A stretch of DNA of 14,540 bases from Trueperaceae bacterium (GTDB taxonomy: Bacteria; Deinococcota; Deinococci; Deinococcales; Trueperaceae). The notes under the pieces were generated by a model. It saw nothing but the letters and a program-made list of their open reading frames with translations. It ran no database searches and had not been told where the DNA came from. Positions 1 through 7,784 of the stretch are shown here, one piece after another; the first letter of the stretch is position 1, and the number at the start of each line of letters is the position of its first letter. The stretch spans positions 1-14,540 of the forward strand of contig SLSM01000367.1 in the NCBI GenBank assembly GCA_007130445.1, written 5' to 3'. Position numbers and translations under genes: made by a program.

Positions 1-435
1 GCCGAGGGGTTGGCGGAACAGGTGTTCGTCGATGCCGCGCGCGATGTCTTCGTTGTTCCAGCCTTGGATCAAGGTGGGCATGCCGCAGGCGACTTCGACG
101 TTCTCGATGCCGCGTTGGAGTTCGCCGATCGATTCGGCGAGGGTCTTGCCGCACTCTCGGGTGATGGTGCGGCCGAGGGTGTCGAGGTCGCGCTCGAGGA
201 GGGCTTTGAGGCGGTAGAGGGGTTGGACGCGTTCGACGACGGGGGTGTCGCGCCAGTCCGCGTAGGCGGCGTGTGCGGCTTGGACGGCGTCGTCGACGGC
301 GTTGGCGGGGGTGAGGGGGACGGTGGCGAGGGTCTCGGTGGTGGCGGGGTCGTGTACGTCTTGGGTGGGTGCGTTGCTGGGGCGTACCCAGCTGCCGCCA
401 ACGTAGTTGAGGAGTTCGATCGGCTTCGCTGTCAT
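1..435 (-). CDS. mmsA: Methylmalonate-semialdehyde dehydrogenase (CoA-acylating), N-terminal part, cut by the window edge
   Basis: Only the first 145 codons are in the window; the gene runs off the left edge. The enzyme family oxidises methylmalonate semialdehyde to propionyl-CoA (or malonate semialdehyde to acetyl-CoA) with NAD+ and CoA, in valine or inositol breakdown in the cytoplasm. The visible part begins MTAKPIELLNYVGGSW and carries aldehyde-dehydrogenase N-terminal landmarks: DPATTETLATVPL, TPVVERVQPLYRLKALLE, and GKTLAESIGELQRGIENVEVA, the last being typical of the MmsA branch. The text after it (MPTLIQGWNNEDIARGIDE, then RQPLG) also fits that branch. The nucleotide-binding and catalytic Cys regions lie outside the window. 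The ATG at 435 follows the stop of the acetyltransferase gene by 4 nt and has no Shine-Dalgarno sequence, but has a TATCGT box 6 nt upstream. Codon use is unusual for the window: strongly C-ending, Pro mostly CCC, and all six Gln are CAA. Identification as this subfamily is fairly secure; the physiological substrate is inferred. Confidence 0.9.
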   Translation of the reverse strand, partial: MTAKPIELLNYVGGSWVRPSNAPTQDVHDPATTETLATVPLTPANAVDDAVQAAHAAYADWRDTPVVERVQPLYRLKALLERDLDTLGRTITRECGKTLAESIGELQRGIENVEVACGMPTLIQGWNNEDIARGIDEHLFRQPLG

Positions 436-439
436 GGTG

Positions 440-1264
440 TCACGATAGCGCGCGTGCGCCGGACGGCGGTCCCACCGACGACCCCTCCGGGAGCGGCCCC
501 GCCAGGTTGCGCTGGGTAGCGACGCGGCGGAAGCCGAGCCGCTCGTACAGGCCGGTGGCGCCGGGTGCGGCGGAGAGCCAGCAGAAGCTGAGCTGGAGCG
601 GGAGGACGCGCTGCAAGGCGGCGGCGCAGGCGGCGCCGGCATGGCCGCGCCGCCACACCTCCGGCAGCGTCCAGACGCCGGCGAGCTCGCCCACGCCGGC
701 GCCGATCTGCACGCTCGCACCGGCAACGACGCGATCGTCCGCCGTCAGCGCCGCGACGACGATCGTGCCGGCCGCCAGGCCGGCACGAAGCACCGGCAGC
801 CACGCGAGGGCCCCGTCGCCACCGTCGCCCCCGTACGCCCGGCTCTGACCTCGCAGGTACGCTTCGAGCGTCGCCACGTCGTCGCCGTGCGGGAACAGGA
901 CGCTGGTCGCGTGGTCGCGCTGTGGCGCGACCACGTCGCCGTCCGTCGACACCATCACCGGCGCCGTCATCGCGGTGCGCCAGCCTCGGGCGTGCGCAGC
1001 GGCGGCGAGGTCCGGGTGACGCTCCTCGAGGTACTCGATGGCCGGTGCCACGCCGCGACGACCGAACACGGCTTCGACGTCGGCGAGCGCGGCTCCGAGG
1101 TCGGCGGCCTCGACGCCGTCCGGCACGGCGACGGCGAGACCGGTAGCGCTGCCCGGGGCGATGGCGACGAGGAAGCCGGGAACGCGCGTCACGTCGCGCG
1201 CGAAGGACGCCGTGGCGCGCAGCCCCGCCTCGATGCGCTCCATCGTCGTGGGGTCGTGCTGCAT
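440..1264 (-). CDS. GNAT-family N-acetyltransferase
   Basis: A 274-aa protein starting MQHDPTTMERIEAG. The C-terminal half is a GNAT fold, which moves an acetyl group from acetyl-CoA to an amine. RRGHAGAACAAALQ matches the acetyl-CoA pyrophosphate-binding loop (motif A, R/Q-x-x-G-x-G/A), and AAPGATGLYERLGFRRVA is the typical motif B (LYERLGF). The N-terminal ~130 residues are less conserved and may be a degenerate GNAT half, as in two-domain family members. The frame stays open upstream, but I chose the ATG at 1264 because a TAGCAT box lies 7 nt before it and upstream codons look non-coding; an ATG at 1273 is an alternative. The gene ends 4 nt before mmsA on the same strand. The substrate cannot be told from sequence. 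Confidence 0.82.
   Translation of the reverse strand: MQHDPTTMERIEAGLRATASFARDVTRVPGFLVAIAPGSATGLAVAVPDGVEAADLGAALADVEAVFGRRGVAPAIEYLEERHPDLAAAAHARGWRTAMTAPVMVSTDGDVVAPQRDHATSVLFPHGDDVATLEAYLRGQSRAYGGDGGDGALAWLPVLRAGLAAGTIVVAALTADDRVVAGASVQIGAGVGELAGVWTLPEVWRRGHAGAACAAALQRVLPLQLSFCWLSAAPGATGLYERLGFRRVATQRNLAGPLPEGSSVGPPSGARALS
442..447 (-). promoter_or_regulatory. Candidate -10 box for a leaderless mmsA transcript
   Basis: Read on the minus strand, TATCGT is followed by GACACC and then the mmsA ATG at 435. The 6-nt spacing would put the transcription start at or next to the A of the start codon. No ribosome-binding site lies between. The box overlaps the last codons and stop of the upstream acetyltransferase gene, so mmsA could be transcribed independently of it. 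I see no convincing -35 element. Confidence 0.45.
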
Positions 1265-1271
1265 GCGGCAC

Positions 1272-1277
1272 ATGCTA
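1272..1277 (-). promoter_or_regulatory. Candidate -10 box upstream of the acetyltransferase gene
   Basis: On the minus strand TAGCAT is followed by 7 nt (GTGCCGC) and then the ATG at 1264, the same geometry as the box upstream of mmsA. There is no Shine-Dalgarno sequence before this ATG, so a leaderless mRNA is plausible. The -35 region shows no clear consensus. Confidence 0.35.
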
Positions 1278-1417
1278 CGGCGTGCCGGGCGCGGCAGTTT
1301 CGACACGAGCGGATCGTTCGAATCAACACCCGCGCGCGCCACCGTACCGAGGTGTCCGGGCGTGCCACGATGGCGAGGCCACACCGTCGTGTGGCGGCCA
1401 GCACCGAAGGCGGGGAC

Positions 1418-3025
1418 GTGGAACTCTCACAGCGCGACAAGACGCTCACCTTGGTCGGCATCGTCATGGCGCTGTTCCTCGGCGCGCTCGATCAGACCAT
1501 CGTCGCCACGGCGCTCCCGAGCATCGTCGACGACCTCGGGGGTGTGTCGCGCTACGCCTGGGTCGTGACCGCCTACGTGCTCGCGTCCACCGTGTTTTTG
1601 CCGGTGTACGGCAAGCTGGCCGACATGCTGTCGCGCCGGAGCATCGAGCTCTTCGCGGTGACGACGTTCTTGATCGGTTCGGTCCTGTGCGGCGCCGCCG
1701 GCCAGTTCGGCACGCTGCCGCTGCTCGGCGACGGCATGACGCAGCTGATCGTCTTCCGGGCCCTGCAAGGGGTCGGCGGAGCGGGCCTGTTCGCGATGGC
1801 GTTCATCGTGATCGCCGACCTCTACCCGCCGCGCGAGCGCGGGAAGTACCAGGGCTTCATCGGCGCGGCCTTCGCGCTCGCCAGCGTGCTCGGGCCGTGG
1901 CTCGGTGGGCTCCTCACCGACCACGCGGGTGGCATCGTGCCTGGTGTGGCCGGCTGGCGCTGGGTCTTCTACGTCAACATCCCGGTAGGCGCGGTCGCGC
2001 TGTGGTTCATCGCGACTCGCATGCCGCCGCTGCGACCTCGTGCCACGGGTCAACGGCTCGACCTCGTGTCGGTGGCGCTGCTGATGCTCACACTGGTGCC
2101 GCTCGTGCTGGGTCTGCAACTCGACCGCTCGCTCCACCCGTGGGGCGGCGCCGTGACGGTGGCGACGCTCGCCGCCGCGGCGCTGTTCGGCGTGGCGTTC
2201 GTGCTGCGCTCGTTGTCCAGTGCGAACCCCGTCCTCGACCTCCGGCTCTTCCGCAACCGCGTGTTCGCCGTGGCCAACGGCGCGGGGTTCTTACTCGGCG
2301 CGACCTTCCTGAGCCTGTTGGTGTTCCTCCCGCTGTACCTCGTGAACGTGCTGGGTGTGAGCGCCACGGAAGCCGGCCTGGCGCTGATCCCGCTCTCGCT
2401 CGGCGTGTCGGTGGGCGCGATCGGTGCCGGCCAGCTCGCCTCGCGCCTCGGCCGCTACAAGCCGATCATGCTGGTCGCCGTCGCCGTGCTGCTCGTCGCG
2501 GCGCTGCTCCTGACGACGCTCGATGCCGACACGCCGTACGACCGTGTCGTGTGGATCATGGTCGTGGCCGGCCTCGGCATCGGCCCCGGCTTCCCGCTCT
2601 ACACGGTGGCCATCCAGAACGCCGTCGAGGGTCGCCTGGTGGGGCAGGCAACGAGCGCCGCGCAGTTCTTCCGGCAGATCGGCGGCGCCGTCGGGACCGC
2701 GCTCATGGGCGCCGTGCTGGCGACCACGTTGTCCGCCGCGTTCGCGCAGCTGCCCGAGCTGCCGGAGGGGGTGCTGGACCCCAACCGGTTCGCGGGCGAG
2801 GCCGCCGCAGCCGCGGGGGCCGAGCTCGCGCGCACGCTCGAAGACGCGCTCGGCCCGGAGGGGTTGGCCCTCGCGAGCGAGGTGTCGGAGGCGCTGCGGG
2901 GTGCGTTCGCCACGGCGGTCTCGCGCGTGTTCGGAGTGCTGGTCTGGTTGGTGGTCGGAGCCGCGCTGTTCACTGTGTGGCTGCCGGGGCTCGAGCTCCG
3001 CGGGGCGGCGCCGGAGCGGCGCTGA
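1418..3025 (+). CDS. MFS transporter, DHA2 family (14-TM multidrug-type exporter)
   Basis: A 535-aa inner-membrane protein, the usual size for 14-helix drug:H+ antiporters of the DHA2 family. Signature motifs, numbered from the GTG start: LDQTIVATALP (24-34, motif D1), GKLADMLSRR (65-74, motif A), RALQGVGGAG (114-123, motif B), GPWLGGLL (159-166, motif C) and WRWVFYVNIPVG (180-191). The C-terminus after the last helix is short. The frame is open far upstream. I chose GTG at 1418 because GAAGG (1406-1410) sits 7 nt before it and the protein then begins ELSQRDKTLTLVGIVMALFLG, close to the usual start of this family; ATG at 1370 is an alternative giving 16 more residues. It is divergent from the acetyltransferase gene across 153 nt. 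The substrate is unknown; MDR exporter naming is by family only. Confidence 0.92.
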   Translation: MELSQRDKTLTLVGIVMALFLGALDQTIVATALPSIVDDLGGVSRYAWVVTAYVLASTVFLPVYGKLADMLSRRSIELFAVTTFLIGSVLCGAAGQFGTLPLLGDGMTQLIVFRALQGVGGAGLFAMAFIVIADLYPPRERGKYQGFIGAAFALASVLGPWLGGLLTDHAGGIVPGVAGWRWVFYVNIPVGAVALWFIATRMPPLRPRATGQRLDLVSVALLMLTLVPLVLGLQLDRSLHPWGGAVTVATLAAAALFGVAFVLRSLSSANPVLDLRLFRNRVFAVANGAGFLLGATFLSLLVFLPLYLVNVLGVSATEAGLALIPLSLGVSVGAIGAGQLASRLGRYKPIMLVAVAVLLVAALLLTTLDADTPYDRVVWIMVVAGLGIGPGFPLYTVAIQNAVEGRLVGQATSAAQFFRQIGGAVGTALMGAVLATTLSAAFAQLPELPEGVLDPNRFAGEAAAAAGAELARTLEDALGPEGLALASEVSEALRGAFATAVSRVFGVLVWLVVGAALFTVWLPGLELRGAAPERR

Positions 3026-3051
3026 GCGCGCGGGAGCGGATCTGAGCGCGC
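3013..3051 (+). repeat. Imperfect 20-bp tandem duplication spanning the MFS stop codon
   Basis: GGAGCGGCGCTGAGCGCGC (3013-3031) is followed at an offset of 20 bp by GGAGCGGATCTGAGCGCGC (3033-3051), matching at 17 of 19 positions. The first copy contains the TGA that ends the MFS gene; the second contains another TGA at the equivalent place. It looks like a small slippage duplication at the 3' end of the gene, with no obvious function. Confidence 0.7.
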
Positions 3052-3093
3052 TGGGTGGGGCGTCCGTCCGTGGCGCGACCTGTCGGCGCACGA

Positions 3094-3099
3094 TACGGT
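3094..3099 (+). promoter_or_regulatory. Possible -10 box for the phosphodiesterase gene
   Basis: TACGGT (preceded by GA) lies in the 100-nt gap after the MFS gene, with 26 nt between the box and the ATG at 3126. The resulting short leader would hold the site AGGTGG (3114-3119), 6 nt before the ATG. No -35 consensus is visible, so this is a weak call based on the TAnnnT pattern. Confidence 0.25.
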
Positions 3100-3125
3100 G
3101 AGGAAACGAGACGAGGTGGCGAGCG

Positions 3126-4742
3126 ATGCTGCTGCCGTGGTTGCGAGGCACCCTCGCCGTGGCGCTGCTCGTGGTGCCAGGGCGGGTGGCGCAGGCCGAG
3201 GCTGTGCCGCGCTTCCTCGTCTTCCACCTCGACGCCGTCTCGGCGTGCGTCTTCGAGGCCGCCCTCGCCGACGGCCGCCTGCCGAACATCGTGCGGGTCT
3301 TCGAGGGCGGGACGTACCGGCACGCGCTGACGTTGTTCCCGGCAAGCACGCCGATGGTCTACCCGCGTCTGCGGACCGGCGAGTGCAACGCCGGCGGTGT
3401 CGCGGTGGGGTTCGGCGGGTTCGACCGGGCGCGCGATCGGCCCATCCACGAGGTCGAGGTGTTCCTCGGTCTGGTCGAGGCGCTTCCCCGCCGGGCGGTG
3501 ACCACCCTCGTGTACGGGGTGCCGGGACTGGACGTGTTGGCCTCGTTGGCGATGCAGAACCTCCCGGCTCTGCTGGAGCGCTACGAGGTGGTCGAGTTCC
3601 TGTGGTTCTCGACCGACGCCTGCGGTCACCTGTTCGGCGCCGACGCCCACGCCCGGAGCATGGATCGTTTCGACGCGGCCCTCGGGCAGCTGCTGCCGCA
3701 CATCGACCTGGAGCGGACCAACCTGATCCTGTACGCCGACCACGGCCTCACCTTCTGTGACGACACCGTCGACCTCGACGCCCTCTACGAAGCGCGCGTC
3801 GGCGGCGACCTGCGGCACGTCGCCTGCCCGAACCTGTACCTGCACGACCCGGACGCCGCAGCGCGGGTCGCCGCGGCGCTCGCCGCAGACGGCGGCGTCG
3901 ACTACGCCTTCTTCCGCGCGGCGCCCGACCGCGTCGAGGGGTACGTCGACGGGCACTGGCTGGCGTTCGTCGGCGATGGCGACGGCGTGGCCTACCGGTC
4001 GCACGACGACCCGCTCGGGTACGCCGAACTGGGCTACGACGGTGCCGCCCTGACACCCGAGGCGTGGCTGGATCTGACCGTGAACGCGCGGTATCCCGCC
4101 ACGCCGGCGAACATCTACGGCTACATGCAGCATCCCGACGCCGGCGACGTCGTCGCCGGCGTGAACCCACCCCGCATCCCACGGACCCTGCGGGCGAACC
4201 GGGGCAACCACGCCGGCATCGTCGCGAGCGATCTCGTGGTTCCCGTCCTGACGCGGGGCCCGGACCTCGCGCACATCGACGCCGGCCGGCCCATCTGGCT
4301 CCACCAGCTCTACGGTGGGGTCGACGAGCTGACCGAGGCACGACAGCCGACGCGTGAAGCGCACGCGTTCGGCGTGGCGTGGCGGCTGGACGACGCGAGC
4401 GCGGTGGCGCACGTGACGGTGTCGCCAGGCGAGGGACGGCGACTCGTCGCCGATGCCGACCGTGATCGGTGGCAGGCCTGGGCAGACGTCGACGTCGCCT
4501 CGACCTACCTGACGCGCTGGTGGTTGGGTGCGGGGGTCGCGTACCAGCCGCTCGTCGGCGCGATGGACCCCATGGCACGCGCGACGGTCGAGCTCGACCT
4601 CGCCAACGCTCGCGTGAGCGTCGACGCCACGTACACGCCGCGGCGCTGGACGGTCGGTGTCGGCCTGAGCCTGCGCGTGGTCGACGGGTGGCGGGTGTGG
4701 TTCCGCTCGCCGACCGCCGTCGGCATCGCCGTCGAGTGGTAG
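3126..4742 (+). CDS. Exported alkaline-phosphatase-superfamily phosphodiesterase with a beta-rich C-terminal domain
   Basis: A 538-aa protein with a clear signal peptide (residues 1-24, cleavage after AQA). The core matches the type I phosphodiesterase/nucleotide pyrophosphatase fold, a two-metal hydrolase of phosphate mono- or diesters. Expected ligands are present in order: D36 (FHLDAVS), nucleophile T75 (FPASTP, with TG at 84-85 at the usual spacing), D164 and H168 (STDACGHLFG), D205-H206 (YADHGLT) and H362 (RGNHAG). After about residue 410 the sequence changes to alternating polar/hydrophobic strands (GAGVAYQPLV, ATVELDLANARVSVDATY, WTVGVGLSLRVV) and ends AVGIAVEW with a terminal Trp. This looks like a beta-sandwich or small outer-membrane barrel and is not part of the catalytic fold. 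The start is set by AGGTGG 6 nt upstream. It converges on the regulator gene with 12 nt between stops. The substrate is unknown. Confidence 0.85.
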   Translation: MLLPWLRGTLAVALLVVPGRVAQAEAVPRFLVFHLDAVSACVFEAALADGRLPNIVRVFEGGTYRHALTLFPASTPMVYPRLRTGECNAGGVAVGFGGFDRARDRPIHEVEVFLGLVEALPRRAVTTLVYGVPGLDVLASLAMQNLPALLERYEVVEFLWFSTDACGHLFGADAHARSMDRFDAALGQLLPHIDLERTNLILYADHGLTFCDDTVDLDALYEARVGGDLRHVACPNLYLHDPDAAARVAAALAADGGVDYAFFRAAPDRVEGYVDGHWLAFVGDGDGVAYRSHDDPLGYAELGYDGAALTPEAWLDLTVNARYPATPANIYGYMQHPDAGDVVAGVNPPRIPRTLRANRGNHAGIVASDLVVPVLTRGPDLAHIDAGRPIWLHQLYGGVDELTEARQPTREAHAFGVAWRLDDASAVAHVTVSPGEGRRLVADADRDRWQAWADVDVASTYLTRWWLGAGVAYQPLVGAMDPMARATVELDLANARVSVDATYTPRRWTVGVGLSLRVVDGWRVWFRSPTAVGIAVEW

Positions 4743-4754
4743 GGGGCCGAGTGG

Positions 4755-7754
4755 CTAGGCGTCGGGCGACAGCCCGAGCGCCGCGACGACTCCCTCCAGG
4801 CCCAGCTCCGCCGCCTCCGCCGCGGCCGCGTCCGCTGTCTCTCGTCCGGCTGCCGCGATGCTCGCGTCCCATGCGGGTCGCAGCTCCGCACGCAAGGCGT
4901 GCTCGAGGCCCGGATCGTCACCCACCAGCGCGAAGGCGAGGAGCGCGGCACGATGGTCGCCGCGAGCCGAGCGGACGCGGCCGGCGCTGGCGACCGCCAT
5001 CAGCATGCTCTCCTGGTTGCCCGTCTCGTTGGCGTTCATGACGGCGTCCATCAGGGCTCGGTCCGCGGCCACGGTGTCGCCCTCGCCGGCGGCCGCGAGG
5101 GCCAGCGTGCACAGCACCGGCCCCAGGCTGCCGCGAGCGCCTGCCGCCCGCGTCCGCCTGGAGGCCTCTTCGGCGGCGGCGCGCGCGGCTTCGTTGTCGC
5201 CCCGCGCCAGCGCGACCTTCGCGAGACCGCCGAGCAGGTGCGGCACCACCTGCAGTGCCTCGATCGCGTGCGCCAGCTCGAGGCCCTCGCGCAGGATCGG
5301 CTCGGCCTCGTTCGGTCGCTCGTCGGCGAGGAGCAAGAGCCCGAGGTTGTTAAGGGCGCGCGCCAGGCTGACGGCGGGCCCGGTCTGTCGGATCAGGTCC
5401 AGCGCCTCGCGGTAGTGCTGCTCCGCGGCGCGGTAGCGGCCGAGCTGCTTCTCGGTGATCGCCAGGTTGTTGATGGCCACCGAGATCGCCCCCGCTTCGC
5501 CCGAACGCTGGGCCACCGGCAGTGCGCGTTCGAAGTGCGGGAGTGCAGCCAGGTAGTCGCCCTGCACCGCCGTGCAGGCCCCGAGCAGGCCGGCGCCCTC
5601 GGCGACGAGCACCGGGTCGCCCAGCGCTCCGAGCAGCTGCTGCGCGCGCTCGGCCGCGGAGCGAGCCTCCTGGTAGCGGCCGCCCCGGAACGACAACCAC
5701 CCCGCTTGCACGAGCAGTCCGCCGGCGACGGCGCGAGCGACGTCGTCGCCGGGCACGTCGAACGCGGCCGCGGCGACGCCGAACACCGCCGCGCCTTCGG
5801 CGAAGCGCGTGCGTTGGGCCACGTAGGACGCCAGGACCTTCGCAAGCTGCGGCACCGTGCGCGCGTCGCGCTCGGCCACGTGCCAGTGCCACGCCGCCAT
5901 CACGTTGTCGCGCTCCAAGTCGAGGTGCGCGAGGGTAGCGGCCGGCGCCATCCCGTGCAGCGCACCCTCGCTCGCCATCAACCAGGCGGCGTAGTGACGT
6001 GCGTGCGCCTCGCGCACGGCGGCATCGCGTGCGCCGTCCGCAGCGAGCCGCGTGGCGGCGTGGCGGCGCAGCAGTTCGTGGAGGCGGAACCGTCCGCCGC
6101 CGCTGGAGCCGAGCAGGCTGCGACCGGAGAGCTCGCGCAGCACCGCAGGTGTGGCCCCCGTGACCGCCGCGGCCGCGGCCCTGTCGAAGCTGCCGGGGAA
6201 GACGCCCAGACCCTCGAAGGCACGCCGAGCGGTCTCGCCCAAGCGAGCGAGCGACGCCTCGAACACCGCGGTCACGCTGCGCTGCCGGTCGCTCTTCGAG
6301 CGGGGACCGGCGACGAGGAGGCCGAGGTCACGCTCGATCTCGTCCGCCAGGTCGTCCAGGTCGAGCGTCCCGGACCAGGCCGCCGCCAGATCGAGCGCCA
6401 GCGGCATGCCCTCGACGGCGCGGCAGATGCGCAGCACGCTCGCGATCGCCGCCGGCGTCGGTGCCTCGACCCGTTCGCGCGCCGCGCGCTGCAGGAAGAG
6501 GCGCACGGCGTCCGCCTCTTCCGCCGCTTCGCCCTCGCGTGGCATGGCCAGGCCGCGGAGCTCGAAGCGCCACTCGCCCTCCAGGTCGAGGCGCTCGCGC
6601 GACGTGACCAGCCAACGGACCTCCGGGCACGCCTCGATCAGCGTCGTCAACCACTCGACGTCGTCGAGGAGGTGCTCCAGGTTGTCGAGCACGACGAGTT
6701 GGCGGCGCCCTGCCAGGGCGTCGGCGAGCTGCGTCAGCATCGGGCGGTTGCCGGTGAGGGTCAGGCCGATGGCGTCGGCGAGTGTGAACGGCACCTGCGT
6801 GACGTCGTGAACGGCGGCGAACGGAACGAAGGCGACGCCGTCGGCGAAGTCGGACGCCAGGTCGGCTGCGACGGCGAGGGCCAGCCGCGTCTTGCCGAAG
6901 CCGCCGGGCGCCGTGATCGTCACCAGCCGGCAGTCCGGGTCGCGCAGCACCTCCGCCAAGCGTGAGCGCTCGGCAGCCCGGCCGACGAAGGGCGTGGCGT
7001 GCCCGGGGAGACCGCGGGCAGCCGTGCGAGGAGGCGAGCGCGGCTCGGCCGCGACGGGCACAGCGGACGCCTGCTCGGCGAGCGCTCGCGTCGCGGGGCT
7101 GGGTTCGGCCCCGACCTCGCGTCCGAGCCGTTCGGCGAACGCTCGGAAGGCGCCCTGTGCGGCCGCGCCGCGGCCCGCGGCCGCGAGTGCGCGCAGGTAG
7201 CCCTGGAGCACCTCTTCGTCGAGCGGATCTGCGTCGCTGAGCGCTCGCAGCACGCGCACCGCGTCGTCGACGCGCCCCTCGGCGGCGGCCTGCGCCGCGA
7301 GCGTGCTGCCGGCGTCGCGCCACAGCGCTGCCAGCTCCTCGCGTCGTGTCGCGATCCACTCGTCCAGGTCGGGCAGGTCGCCTGCGCGAAGGCCGTGGAG
7401 GAAGGGGCCGCGGTAGAGCGCCAGCGCCTGCGCCAGCCGACCGGCGGCAACCGCCTCGCGGAACGCCACGACGTCGCAGGGCACCGGCCAACGCAGGCGT
7501 GTCGGTTGCGCCTCGAGGTCGGTCGCGAACGGCAGGGCGGCGACGTTGCGACTCAGGAGCTTGCGGAGGTTGGCTCGCGCGCGCGCCTCGTCGTGCTCGG
7601 GCCACAGGAGGTAGACGATCTCCTCGCGGTCCACCCAGCCGCCGTCGGCGGCGAGGACCACGAGCAGGGCCCACGCCTTGCCGAAGGGCGGCTCGATGGG
7701 CACACCCTCCGACTCGACGTCGGGTCGTCCCAACAGGCGGACGAACGGCGGCAC
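4755..7754 (-). CDS. BTAD/NB-ARC/TPR transcriptional regulator (AfsR/SARP-like)
   Basis: A 999-aa multidomain regulator. Residues 1-95 resemble the OmpR-type winged helix of SARP regulators (VRLLGRPDVESEGVPIEPP, then REEIVYLLWPEHDEARARANLRKLLSR). Residues 96-230 are the bacterial transcriptional activation domain (DVVAFREAVAAG, LYRGPFLHGL, DPLDEEVLQGYLRALAAAGR). Residues 255-480 are a STAND/NB-ARC ATPase: Walker A APGGFGKTR (282-290, first Gly replaced by Ala), Walker B LVVLDN (353-358), WLVTSRERL (381-389) and GMPLALDLAAAW (449-460). From about 600 to 960 helical TPR repeats follow, for example AISVAINNLAITEKQLGRYRAAE. Such proteins act as ligand- or protein-sensing switches. The start is GTG 7754, 30 nt after the EamA stop; TACCAT 5 nt upstream could give a leaderless start. 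The target genes are unknown; the neighbouring transporter genes are the obvious candidates. Confidence 0.9.
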   Translation of the reverse strand: MPPFVRLLGRPDVESEGVPIEPPFGKAWALLVVLAADGGWVDREEIVYLLWPEHDEARARANLRKLLSRNVAALPFATDLEAQPTRLRWPVPCDVVAFREAVAAGRLAQALALYRGPFLHGLRAGDLPDLDEWIATRREELAALWRDAGSTLAAQAAAEGRVDDAVRVLRALSDADPLDEEVLQGYLRALAAAGRGAAAQGAFRAFAERLGREVGAEPSPATRALAEQASAVPVAAEPRSPPRTAARGLPGHATPFVGRAAERSRLAEVLRDPDCRLVTITAPGGFGKTRLALAVAADLASDFADGVAFVPFAAVHDVTQVPFTLADAIGLTLTGNRPMLTQLADALAGRRQLVVLDNLEHLLDDVEWLTTLIEACPEVRWLVTSRERLDLEGEWRFELRGLAMPREGEAAEEADAVRLFLQRAARERVEAPTPAAIASVLRICRAVEGMPLALDLAAAWSGTLDLDDLADEIERDLGLLVAGPRSKSDRQRSVTAVFEASLARLGETARRAFEGLGVFPGSFDRAAAAAVTGATPAVLRELSGRSLLGSSGGGRFRLHELLRRHAATRLAADGARDAAVREAHARHYAAWLMASEGALHGMAPAATLAHLDLERDNVMAAWHWHVAERDARTVPQLAKVLASYVAQRTRFAEGAAVFGVAAAAFDVPGDDVARAVAGGLLVQAGWLSFRGGRYQEARSAAERAQQLLGALGDPVLVAEGAGLLGACTAVQGDYLAALPHFERALPVAQRSGEAGAISVAINNLAITEKQLGRYRAAEQHYREALDLIRQTGPAVSLARALNNLGLLLLADERPNEAEPILREGLELAHAIEALQVVPHLLGGLAKVALARGDNEAARAAAEEASRRTRAAGARGSLGPVLCTLALAAAGEGDTVAADRALMDAVMNANETGNQESMLMAVASAGRVRSARGDHRAALLAFALVGDDPGLEHALRAELRPAWDASIAAAGRETADAAAAEAAELGLEGVVAALGLSPDA
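4762..4777. terminator. Small hairpin at the convergent 3' ends
   Basis: TCGGGC (4762-4767), loop GACA, GCCCGA (4772-4777): a perfect 6-bp stem 20 nt after the phosphodiesterase stop and inside the last codons of the convergent regulator gene. Neither strand has a T-run after it, so a terminator role is only a possibility. Confidence 0.25.
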
Positions 7755-7759
7755 GGCCC

Positions 7760-7765
7760 ATGGTA
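7760..7765 (-). promoter_or_regulatory. Candidate internal -10 box for the regulator gene
   Basis: On the minus strand TACCAT is followed by GGGCC and then the GTG start at 7754, a 5-nt spacing. There is no Shine-Dalgarno sequence. It lies in the 30-nt gap after the EamA gene, so the regulator could have its own leaderless transcript as well as readthrough. No -35 element is evident. Confidence 0.35.
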
Positions 7766-7784
7766 GGGCACGAGGCCGCCGCCG

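Noticed and set aside
2291..3349. Minus-strand open frame under the MFS and phosphodiesterase genes
   Set aside because: It spans the 3' end of one real gene and the 5' end of another on the opposite strand, with low-complexity composition and no domain.
4899..6965. Long open frame on the plus strand opposite the regulator gene (688 codons)
   Set aside because: It is antisense to well-supported BTAD/NB-ARC/TPR codons, has a composition biased to Arg, Gln, His and Glu, and no recognisable motif. High GC makes such shadow frames common.
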